NCBI GenBank assembly: GCA_038874075.1
Contig: JAVZDD010000027.1
Coordinates: forward strand, 1 to 6,962
Reading direction: 5' to 3'
DNA: 6,962 nt
Source of the DNA: Jingweiarchaeum tengchongense
GTDB taxonomy: Archaea; Nanobdellota; Nanobdellia; Jingweiarchaeales; Jingweiarchaeaceae
Under the pieces are notes generated by a model that made no database searches, was not told the origin of the DNA, and saw only the letters and a program-made list of their open reading frames with translations. The number at the start of each line of letters is the position of its first letter. Position 1 is the stretch's first letter. Both the position numbers and the translations under genes were made by a program. Below are positions 1 to 6,195 of the stretch, one piece after another.

Positions 1-1324
1 AATAAACAGCAATCCTCTTGTACGCCTGCTCACTTCTTCTTTTGTATTTTGTTGTTGTTTCTGGAACAATTAACACAAGTCTATTCTCCTTTGGGAATGG
101 GCTTGCGTATTCCACTTGTAATGTCCTCTCTTTTTCCAAACCAAGGATGTCCCTGTACATTTCAGTTGGGGTGAGTGTGCCCGACATTAAAATTGAGCTA
201 TGGGCATCAGAAAAAACTTCGAAACTGGAAATACTCGGGTCCAAGCACTTGTGCATCAATGTGAGTTTTTTAAATTCTCCACTCACTCTTTTGATGATTC
301 TAACATATCCTTCATGTTCACTCAACCAAGATTCCATGAACATTGCTAATGAGCCAATGTAACTCTTCTTCGCCTTTTCCCTTACCTCGTCACCGATTTT
401 TTCAAAATTTGCCTGAAGATCATTAAAATTCTCTTGCGTCTTGTCTTCAACTGCGTCGATAAATTCCTCTCTCTTTACGTAAGCTTCGTCTTTGTTTTGA
501 AGGAGTTTTTCTTCGAGTTCCTTCAAGACATCGATCATCCACTCAATGTTTCTCGATTCTTCCAAATACTTGAATTTCCTTGCTTCCCTCACAGCCCTTG
601 ACAAACTTGCATCTGTGATGCGATAAGTGAGTATCTCTCTGATCCTATCTGCTAAGCTATGTGCTTCATCAACGATCAAAATCGATGATGAAATTGTCTT
701 CTTATTTTTACTGAAAAACGCCATCCTTATGTTTGGATTGAAAACGTGGTAATAATCGCAGATGATGACCTTTGCGCACTTGCCAAGCTCACACGCGATC
801 TCATACGGACAAAGTTCCTTCCTCGCGCAGAGATCACAAAGTTCCTCGTTGTGCAATAAACTATCTTTTATTTTTTCTATTAATCTCCTTGCCTCCTTTG
901 TTAGCACTCCTCCCTTCCTAACATTGTTGTAAAATGGACATTTTTCGTCTTTCTTCAGATCCCTGCAAAATTCAGTAAAATCTCTTGTGCTTATTTTATC
1001 CACACCGGGAATCAAGCACATCCACTTTTTTCCAATGAAATCAACAACTATGAAATCCAAGTCATACCTCTCCTTTATCTTCTTCAATGTTTCTACTGCT
1101 ATATAGTGTTGCATATGTTTTGGAGTGAGGAAAAATACCGTCTTTTCTTGCTCAATTGCGTATCTTAATGCCGGTGATAATGCTGCAACACTTTTACCAA
1201 TTCCTGTAGGAGCATGAACAATCAAATTTTTTCCATTTTCTATTACTTCATTCACCTTCAGCATCATTTCCTCTTGTGTCTTTCTAATTTTTGGAAATGG
1301 AAATAAAAATTTCTCGAGCTCCAT
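1..1324 (-). CDS. XPD/Rad3-family Fe-S DNA helicase (partial, C-terminus off the left edge)
   Basis: Superfamily 2 ATP-dependent 5'-3' DNA helicase of the XPD/Rad3/DinG type, expected to act in repair or nucleic-acid processing. My translation gives 441 complete codons without a stop; the rest of helicase domain 2 lies beyond the edge. Visible motifs: Walker A APTGIGKS (residues 38-45), motif Ia region LTPKHMQHY (66-74), the DEAH box VDEAH (218-222) and MSGTLTP (380-386), which begins the second motor domain. Cysteines 103, 120, 129 (CPFY) and 172 (CPYE) match the order and context of the four 4Fe-4S ligands of XPD. Residues 223-375 would hold the helical Arch-like insertion. Extra cysteines occur at 163, 166, 178 and 183. 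The start is the ATG at 1324-1322, 28 bases from a TATA box, so the mRNA is probably leaderless. The family call is firm; XPD versus another Rad3-like subfamily is less certain because the C-terminal motifs are missing. Confidence 0.93.
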   Translation of the reverse strand, partial: MELEKFLFPFPKIRKTQEEMMLKVNEVIENGKNLIVHAPTGIGKSVAALSPALRYAIEQEKTVFFLTPKHMQHYIAVETLKKIKERYDLDFIVVDFIGKKWMCLIPGVDKISTRDFTEFCRDLKKDEKCPFYNNVRKGGVLTKEARRLIEKIKDSLLHNEELCDLCARKELCPYEIACELGKCAKVIICDYYHVFNPNIRMAFFSKNKKTISSSILIVDEAHSLADRIREILTYRITDASLSRAVREARKFKYLEESRNIEWMIDVLKELEEKLLQNKDEAYVKREEFIDAVEDKTQENFNDLQANFEKIGDEVREKAKKSYIGSLAMFMESWLSEHEGYVRIIKRVSGEFKKLTLMHKCLDPSISSFEVFSDAHSSILMSGTLTPTEMYRDILGLEKERTLQVEYASPFPKENRLVLIVPETTTKYKRRSEQAYKRIAVY

Positions 1325-1346
1325 GTTTTTGAAGAGAAATACGATA

Positions 1347-1357
1347 CTTTTAAATAT
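1347..1357 (-). promoter_or_regulatory. TATA box of the helicase gene
   Basis: On the minus strand this reads ATATTTAAAAG. Its centre lies about 28 bases upstream of the helicase ATG, the classical archaeal TATA-to-start distance, which puts transcription initiation at or within a few bases of the start codon. It lies in the 60-base gap after the arrestin-like gene, so the helicase may have its own promoter even if read-through from upstream also occurs. Identified by position and composition only. Confidence 0.55.
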
Positions 1358-1384
1358 GATTGCGGAATTTCCTTTTTTCCGTTA

Positions 1385-1837
1385 TTAAGCAATGTTTATC
1401 TGTATCTGCTTAGATATGTCGAGACCAAGTGGTATGTCCAAATAAGCCTTCACGTACCAACGTGTGATCGATTCGCTTCCAGCAAGTATTTGTATTGTTT
1501 TTATGATTTCTCCTGCTGCCCCTTCTGGTAATGTCTGCATCAGATTTGATGGAATTTTTATCTCGAATGTGTATTCACCTGTCAAGTATTCCTTCTCCCG
1601 ATCCAACGGTATCTCAAACCTGTAAATTTCTCTCTTTCTTTCCTTACTCTTTATGCTGGCACTTGTCACTTGCATCTCTTTAAGCATTTTTTCTCCAATC
1701 AATGCAACTTTCAGCTGCTTTGCCTTCGTTGGTTTTTTTAATTTTAGAATCACTTTTCCCTTGATCGTTTCACCTGGTGAGTAATTGTATTTCTCAACCA
1801 CAACATCGATAGGACTTTCACCGATGCCGAATATCAT
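1385..1837 (-). CDS. Single-domain arrestin-like (SpoOM/arrestin N-fold) protein
   Basis: A 150-residue protein with the hallmarks of an arrestin-type beta-sandwich. An early strand leads to Y-x-PGE-x-x-x-G (the YSPGETIKG region, about residues 19-27). A K-rich strand is followed by LKVALIGEK (about 43-51). Then come EYTFEIKIP (about 88-96) and the closing WYVKAYLDIP strand (about 127-136). These match the N-terminal arrestin domain seen in SpoOM-like and arrestin-like proteins of bacteria and archaea, normally scaffolds or regulators rather than enzymes. Only one sandwich is present, whereas arrestins and SpoOM proteins are longer. There is no signal peptide or membrane segment, so it is probably cytosolic. 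The gene ends in tandem stops (TAATAA). A TATA-like element about 28 bases upstream supports the ATG start and a leaderless mRNA. It lies 60 bases upstream of the helicase on the same strand. Partner and function are unknown. Confidence 0.75.
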   Translation of the reverse strand: MIFGIGESPIDVVVEKYNYSPGETIKGKVILKLKKPTKAKQLKVALIGEKMLKEMQVTSASIKSKERKREIYRFEIPLDREKEYLTGEYTFEIKIPSNLMQTLPEGAAGEIIKTIQILAGSESITRWYVKAYLDIPLGLDISKQIQINIA

Positions 1838-1860
1838 GAGTTAAAGTAAAATTTCATTGT

Positions 1861-1869
1861 ATTTATTTT
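1861..1869 (-). promoter_or_regulatory. Probable TATA box of the arrestin-like gene
   Basis: The minus strand reads AAAATAAAT, centred about 28 bases upstream of the arrestin-like ATG (1837). The spacing fits a leaderless archaeal transcript. The whole divergent spacer is very AT-rich, so the exact element is uncertain. Confidence 0.4.
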
Positions 1870-1890
1870 TTCTTATTTTGATAAAATACA

Positions 1891-1901
1891 AAAAAATATA
1901 T
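1891..1901 (+). promoter_or_regulatory. Probable TATA box of the HTH/PIN two-gene unit
   Basis: The plus strand reads AAAAAATATAT, centred about 28 bases before the ATG at 1925. This argues that translation starts at 1925 and not at the in-frame TTG at 1901, which lies at the edge of the TATA element and would be upstream of the expected transcript start. A second AT element (ATAAAATA, 1881-1888) is an alternative. Confidence 0.5.
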
Positions 1902-1924
1902 TGGGTGTTCTCTTTATAGATTAT

Positions 1925-2506
1925 ATGAAGATGAATGAAAGGGTTAGAGATGAGATAATTTTCATTTTAAAAAATGTGCTTAAAAACTTGGAAAGAAAAA
2001 AATTCTACGAGATATTGAGACTAAGTGATTACACGATACACTCTGCCAGCGTTTTTCAAGATAGATTCTCAAACATGATTGCCGTTGCTGTTTATTCGTT
2101 GGGTTACATACTCCAAAATGAGAAGATGAGAAGGAAAAGCGGTGAGGAATTTGATAAGTTCGTAAACAATATTGAGCAAATGCTTTCGATCGCAATTGAG
2201 CAACTAGAAAAGAATGATATTGTTGGTTTTGATGTGAAAATGAAGCAAATTCTCAGGGAAATTGCAAGGATGGACTTCAGATTTGGTGAACACATTGAGT
2301 TTGTGATAAAGAAAGCAAAGCTTGAGAAGGCAAGTAAAATTGCTGAACATGGGATTAGTGCTGGGAGAGTCGCAGATTTGCTGGGTATAAGTGAATGGGA
2401 ACTTGTAGATTACATTGGAGAGAGAAAGTTCCATGACAATGTTTTAACAATTACGAAGAGCATTGAGGAAAGGATGAAATCTGGAAAGAAGCTTTTTAGT
2501 GAATGA
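1925..2506 (+). CDS. Helical protein with C-terminal HTH, putative antitoxin/regulator partner of the PIN protein
   Basis: A 193-residue protein. Residues 1-130 are predicted almost entirely helical, with a polar, unusually distinct segment SDYTIHSASVFQD (34-46) followed by a hydrophobic helix (51-63). I recognise no named family for this part; a HEPN-like helical bundle is possible, but I see no convincing R-x4-6-H motif. Residues about 133-167 (KASKIAEHGISAGRVADLLG followed by ISEWELVDYIG) look like a helix-turn-helix of the kind found in UPF0175-type antitoxins, which partner with PIN-like proteins. The chosen ATG lies 28 bases after a TATA box; an in-frame TTG at 1901 would add eight residues but is unlikely. 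Its stop overlaps the next gene's GTG by 8 bases, so the two are almost certainly cotranscribed. By inference it binds DNA to repress its own operon and may bind or neutralise the PIN protein. Confidence 0.7.
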   Translation: MKMNERVRDEIIFILKNVLKNLERKKFYEILRLSDYTIHSASVFQDRFSNMIAVAVYSLGYILQNEKMRRKSGEEFDKFVNNIEQMLSIAIEQLEKNDIVGFDVKMKQILREIARMDFRFGEHIEFVIKKAKLEKASKIAEHGISAGRVADLLGISEWELVDYIGERKFHDNVLTITKSIEERMKSGKKLFSE

Positions 2507-3215
2507 AATGGAGAAAATAATTGTCTTGGATTCAAGCACGATAATTAGCCTATCGGTGAATTGCTTACTTCATTCGCTTTCTCAATTGAAGGAGAGAACT
2601 GGTGTAAATTTTTTGATACCTCCTTGGGTTGAAGATGAGACAGTAAAAACAGCTGTGAATTCGATCAGATTCAGACTCGAAGGCATAAGAATCATAAATG
2701 AAATAGGAAGAAACACGATACAGGTGATGGGGAATAGAATTGTCAGGAATGATGCGATCAACATATTAAACCTGGCAAATAACATGTTCTATGCATGGAA
2801 TTCACCACTAAGAATTATACAAAAAGGTGAGGCCGAGGTCTTGGCTTTGTGCAAATTCGTTGGTGGTAGTTACATTGGTTGTGATGAGAAAACGATGCGC
2901 TTGATCATCGAGAATCCTGAGAACATGCGAAGGATACTTGAAAGCAAACTGCACACAGAAGTGATTGTAAATAGGAAAAATTTAGCGAGATTTAGAGAAA
3001 TTGCAAATGGGATAAATGTGTTGAGATCAGCTGACATCGTCGCAATCGCATTTGATATGGGTGTATTTGATGATTATCTGAGCAGTTGTAAGGATTACCT
3101 TGAAACGAGCAGGAGCGATTTTGTTAAGGGATTTCTTTGGGCGCTTAGATACTCTGGTTGCTCAATCTCGGAATCCGAGATAAATGATTATATCAAATAT
3201 CTCGTTGGTAGATAA
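2499..3215 (+). CDS. Large PIN-domain protein (putative RNase, VapC/DUF3368-like)
   Basis: A 238-residue protein with PIN-nuclease features. The first strand ends in an acidic residue, IIVLDSSTIISL (Asp11). The helix motif GEAEVLAL supplies Glu111 and/or Glu113, and the next strand ends GCDEKTM with Asp129. A later SADIVAIA segment (177-184) may supply a fourth acidic residue, Asp179. PIN proteins are metal-dependent RNases, and many are VapC-type toxins cutting tRNA, rRNA or mRNA. The GEAE plus downstream CDEK arrangement, and an upstream gene ending in an HTH, resemble DUF3368/UPF0175 pairs. It is longer than a typical VapC (about 130 residues): about 100 residues separate Asp11 from the Glu motif, and about 109 follow Asp129. 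The GTG start overlaps the upstream gene by 8 bases; an ATG at 2508 (giving MEKIIVLD) would be one base past its stop and is equally plausible. PIN fold likely; toxin activity unproven. Confidence 0.78.
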   Translation: MNEMEKIIVLDSSTIISLSVNCLLHSLSQLKERTGVNFLIPPWVEDETVKTAVNSIRFRLEGIRIINEIGRNTIQVMGNRIVRNDAINILNLANNMFYAWNSPLRIIQKGEAEVLALCKFVGGSYIGCDEKTMRLIIENPENMRRILESKLHTEVIVNRKNLARFREIANGINVLRSADIVAIAFDMGVFDDYLSSCKDYLETSRSDFVKGFLWALRYSGCSISESEINDYIKYLVGR

Positions 3216-3222
3216 AATTAAA

Positions 3223-5592
3223 TTAAAAAGAATTGTTTTTGTACTTGTACTTCAGTTCTCTTAAAAATTTCCTTTCTGCCTCAGCTACAAGCTCTCTTGT
3301 TTGCACAACGACATCTGGATTCACGGATATTGAATCAATGCCTGCGCGGATTAAAAATTCGCAAAATTCTGGATAAACACTTGGTGCCTGTCCGCAGATG
3401 CTCACAGTTCTGTTGTTCGCATGTGCTTTCTCGATCAAAATTGAAATCGCCCTCTTAACAGCTTCGTTCCTTTCATCAAAGTACTCCATCTTTCCCAGTA
3501 TGGCCGAGTCCCTGTCAGCACCCATGATCAACTGTGTTAAATCATTGCTTCCGATTGAGAACGCATCGCAAAGCTTCGAAAACTCATCTGCCATGAATAT
3601 GATGCTCGGGACTTCTGCCATTAACCAAACTTGAAAGTCCTCTTTTCTCTCCAATCCTTCGCTCTTCATAATTTCCAAGCATTTCTCAACTTCCCAGAGC
3701 GTTCTCACGAATGGTAACATCACCCAAACATTCTTCAAGTTCATCTCATCTCTAACTTTCTTTATTGCCTTGCATTCTAACCTGAATGCTTTTTCGAATT
3801 CTGGTGATATGTACCTGCTGACACCACGCCATCCAATCATTGGGTTATCCTCTTGCGGCTCGTACTTCTCGCCGCCTTTCAAACTCCTGTATTCGTTGGT
3901 CTTGAAATCTGAGAAACGCACAACAACTGGCCTTGGATTGATTGCACTTGCAACCTTTGCTATTCCCTCTGCAAGTCTGTCAATGTACTTCTGCTCCTGA
4001 CCAATTTCCAACAAGTAATTTGGATGCTCGCCAATGTAGCTCGCAATGATGAATTCAATCCTCATCAATCCAATTCCTTCAAATGGCAAGTCTTTGTAAT
4101 CATCGATCTTCTCAGGAACACCCAAATTCATGTATATTTTTGTCGCTGTCTTGATTTCATGCGTGATAATGGGAATGGGCTTCTCCTCCTTCTTTATTTC
4201 GATCATCCCACGATATACCTTTCCTTCCTTACCATCTACTGTGATTCCCTCACCTTCCTTAAGTACTTGAGTTGCATTTCCTGTTCCAACAACGCAAGGT
4301 ATCCCCATTTCTCTTGATACAATTGCAGCATGGCAAGTCATGCCACCCTCATCAGTTACGATTGCGCTTGCCCTTCGCATTGCAGGAACGTAATCGGGAT
4401 TCGTCATCCTTGTCACTAGTACATCCCCCTCTTTAACCTTATCAAGTTCCTCAGGACCACTCAATATCTTCACGATTCCACTTGCAATTCCGGGACTGGC
4501 ACCAAGTCCAGTCAATATTAACTCTTTCTCAATTTTTTCCATGCTAACCTTCTCCTCAACTTTTTTCAACGTTGTCACAGGACGAGACTGCACGATGTAA
4601 ATTCTACCTTCTTCTATCGCCCATTCAATGTCTTGCGGAAATTGATAGTGCTCATCTATCTTCTTTATCACCCGAGCAAGTGCCACGATTTCCTCATCGC
4701 TCAATTTCTGTACGTTTTTTTTCTTTTCATTCACCTCGATCTTGACCGTCTTGCCGGTAACGGGATCTCTCGTTCTCATAATTTCCTGTGTCTTCACTTC
4801 TTTACTGATTATTTGGAGCGTATTTTTGTCAACAATGTACAAGTCAGGATTTATCTCTCCTGAAACAATCGATTCACCTAAACCAAATCCAGCTTCTATC
4901 ACGATCTTATCCAATTCACTCGTTGCAGGATTGCAGGAGAAAGCAACTCCGGATTTTTCACTATTCACCATTTTTTGAACTACAACAGCGATCAAGACCT
5001 TCATGTGATCGAATTTATTTTGCACACGGTAGAATATTGCCCGCGGAGTGAAAAGCGATGCCCAACATTCTTGAACAGCATTTACAACCTCATCTGCACC
5101 ACGCACATTTAATAGTGTTATCTGTTGTCCGGCAAAACTTGCTGATGGTAAATCTTCTGCTGTTGCAGAGCTTCTCACTGCAACAAATGGAAACTCCTTA
5201 CCAATTTTCAGTATGTTAAGTGCTTTTGCACTCAAAATTCGATATCTTTCTGGTCCACCAAAACCCAAGCTTTCATATGCGAACTTTATTTCTTCCCTAA
5301 TTTTTTCCGGCATCAAGGCAGTTTTTATGATTGTTTGAATGTCATCGCTTGCTTTTTGGAGCGCCTTTGAGTCATTCACATCTAATTTTGATAGAATTTC
5401 ATATATCTCATCCTTTATCCCGCTTTCTTGCAGGAAGTCATAATATGCTTGCGCAGAAACGACAAAACCAGGAGGAATAGGAAAACCAGCATTAAGCATC
5501 TCACCAAGGTTGGCACCTTTCCCGCCTGCCTCTTTCACGTTTTCCTTCCTCAACTCATTGAACCAGTAGATATACTTACTATCCAAGACCAT
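3223..5592 (-). CDS. ppsA: Phosphoenolpyruvate synthase (pyruvate, water dikinase)
   Basis: Cytosolic enzyme converting pyruvate, ATP and water to PEP, AMP and phosphate, the entry step of gluconeogenesis from pyruvate; in some archaea it may also run toward pyruvate. About 790 residues, essentially the length of E. coli PpsA (792). Numbered from the GTG at 5595: the N-terminal ATP-grasp/pyruvate-phosphate dikinase domain has GGKGANLGEM (24-33) and RSSATAEDLPSASFAGQQ (141-158). The swivelling phosphohistidine domain has TDEGGMTCHAAI with catalytic His422. The C-terminal PEP/pyruvate TIM barrel has IGSNDLTQLIMGADRDS (681-697) and ICGQAPS with the acid/base Cys734. No intein or frameshift is seen. 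Start choice: GTG 5595 and ATG 5592 are adjacent, and the Shine-Dalgarno-like GAGAGGTGA overlaps both, so the TTG at 5586 is also possible. It lies 18 bases after rpl10e on the same strand and converges on the PIN gene with a 7-base gap. Confidence 0.97.
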   Translation of the reverse strand: MVLDSKYIYWFNELRKENVKEAGGKGANLGEMLNAGFPIPPGFVVSAQAYYDFLQESGIKDEIYEILSKLDVNDSKALQKASDDIQTIIKTALMPEKIREEIKFAYESLGFGGPERYRILSAKALNILKIGKEFPFVAVRSSATAEDLPSASFAGQQITLLNVRGADEVVNAVQECWASLFTPRAIFYRVQNKFDHMKVLIAVVVQKMVNSEKSGVAFSCNPATSELDKIVIEAGFGLGESIVSGEINPDLYIVDKNTLQIISKEVKTQEIMRTRDPVTGKTVKIEVNEKKKNVQKLSDEEIVALARVIKKIDEHYQFPQDIEWAIEEGRIYIVQSRPVTTLKKVEEKVSMEKIEKELILTGLGASPGIASGIVKILSGPEELDKVKEGDVLVTRMTNPDYVPAMRRASAIVTDEGGMTCHAAIVSREMGIPCVVGTGNATQVLKEGEGITVDGKEGKVYRGMIEIKKEEKPIPIITHEIKTATKIYMNLGVPEKIDDYKDLPFEGIGLMRIEFIIASYIGEHPNYLLEIGQEQKYIDRLAEGIAKVASAINPRPVVVRFSDFKTNEYRSLKGGEKYEPQEDNPMIGWRGVSRYISPEFEKAFRLECKAIKKVRDEMNLKNVWVMLPFVRTLWEVEKCLEIMKSEGLERKEDFQVWLMAEVPSIIFMADEFSKLCDAFSIGSNDLTQLIMGADRDSAILGKMEYFDERNEAVKRAISILIEKAHANNRTVSICGQAPSVYPEFCEFLIRAGIDSISVNPDVVVQTRELVAEAERKFLRELKYKYKNNSF

Positions 5593-5600
5593 CACCTCTC
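5591..5600 (-). promoter_or_regulatory. Shine-Dalgarno-like sequence at the ppsA start
   Basis: The minus strand reads GAGAGGTGAT, a strong match to the archaeal/bacterial 16S 3' end complement. It overlaps the GTG (5595) and ATG (5592) candidates and sits only 4-6 bases from the in-frame TTG at 5586, which is normal SD spacing. So either translation begins at TTG, or the site only loosely positions the ribosome for ATG, perhaps helped by ribosomes terminating at rpl10e. It shows that ppsA, unlike most other genes here, has an internal-operon type of start. Confidence 0.5.
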
Positions 5601-5610
5601 ATAATACAGA

Positions 5611-6132
5611 TCAGTTGATTTTTTTAATGTTAATTGAGCACTTACAGGGAAGTTTTTTTGCCGCTCTTTCCAATGCTTGCTTGCCGATCTTTATCGAGTT
5701 CTCATTTACCCTCAATATCATTATTTCCTGCCCTTCTTTCACTTGGGCAGCAACACCAATGTTCCTTCCAAATGCCTTACTCATACCTGATGTGAATCTA
5801 TCAGCACCTGCACCAGTAGCCAATGAATGCTCCCTTATGATCTGATGCGGATAGACTTTTATTTGAAAGAAGAAATTCTGTGGTAGAAACTTCTCTAAAT
5901 ATTTGTTCGCAACGACTCTTGCTGCTTCTAATGCCTCGCTCCTTATCTGAAGTGCTTGTTTTGAGTTTAATGTGAGCTCATGCGTGTATGGCAGATTCTT
6001 ATTCCCCATTTCATAGATTGATATTTTTGATTGGGGCACGCTACCTACGTAGCTCTTCTCCTTATATTTCGATCTTCTCGTGAATGGTCTTTTGATTTCT
6101 CTATAACACTTCGCTGCTCTCAATCTTGCCAT
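5611..6132 (-). CDS. rpl10e: 50S ribosomal protein L10e (uL16, archaeal)
   Basis: Large-subunit ribosomal protein of the L10e/uL16 family, bound to 23S rRNA near the peptidyl-transferase centre and tRNA sites. 173 residues, about the usual archaeal length. Family features: MARLRAAKCYREIKRPFTR at the N-terminus, the EMGN segment (41-44), the repeated basic and aromatic strands around FFFQIKVYPHQIIREH (87-102), and the diagnostic ATGAGADRFTSGMSKAFGR (105-123), an almost complete copy of the conserved archaeal/eukaryotic GAGAD...GM..AFG block. The C-terminus (LPCKCSINIKK) is also typical, so the gene is complete. The ATG at 6132 gives the canonical MARL start. A palindromic TATA element lies about 34 bases upstream, implying a leader of only some 8 bases. 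ppsA begins 18 bases after its stop, so the two are probably one transcript. Family assignment is firm. Confidence 0.97.
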   Translation of the reverse strand: MARLRAAKCYREIKRPFTRRSKYKEKSYVGSVPQSKISIYEMGNKNLPYTHELTLNSKQALQIRSEALEAARVVANKYLEKFLPQNFFFQIKVYPHQIIREHSLATGAGADRFTSGMSKAFGRNIGVAAQVKEGQEIMILRVNENSIKIGKQALERAAKKLPCKCSINIKKIN

Positions 6133-6160
6133 TTTTATCCACTCTTACTAAAAATTGGTT

Positions 6161-6172
6161 AGATTTAAATCT
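6161..6172. promoter_or_regulatory. Palindromic TATA box shared by two divergent transcripts
   Basis: The 12-base sequence AGATTTAAATCT is a perfect palindrome. Its centre lies 29.5 bases from the rightward ATG at 6196 and 34.5 bases from the leftward rpl10e ATG at 6132. It could therefore serve as a TBP site in both directions in a 63-base intergenic region, giving a leaderless or near-leaderless rightward mRNA and an rpl10e mRNA with about 8 bases of leader. I see no better TATA element for rpl10e. The TATATA-like run at 6184-6189 is too close to the 6196 start to drive it. Confidence 0.5.
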
Positions 6173-6195
6173 TATGCAAGTCTTATATAAAATTA

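Noticed and set aside
18..362. Plus-strand open frame of 114 codons
   Set aside because: It is antisense to the XPD-like helicase, whose motifs and continuous reading frame cover the same bases; its translation resembles no protein.
1901..1924. TTG at 1901 as the start of the HTH-protein gene
   Set aside because: It lies at the edge of the apparent TATA box and so upstream of the expected transcript start; the ATG at 1925 fits the spacing.
1980..2785. Minus-strand open frames of 63-76 codons under the HTH and PIN genes
   Set aside because: Shadow frames with low-complexity Ser/Phe/Leu translations typical of antisense AT-rich coding DNA.
3398..4978. Several plus-strand open frames of 76-97 codons inside ppsA
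   Set aside because: They are antisense shadows of a fully conserved enzyme gene with all its catalytic motifs; none has a promoter or SD site.
6184..6189. TATATA run as the promoter of the 6196 gene
   Set aside because: It is only about 9 bases from the start codon, too close for an archaeal TATA box unless translation starts further downstream.
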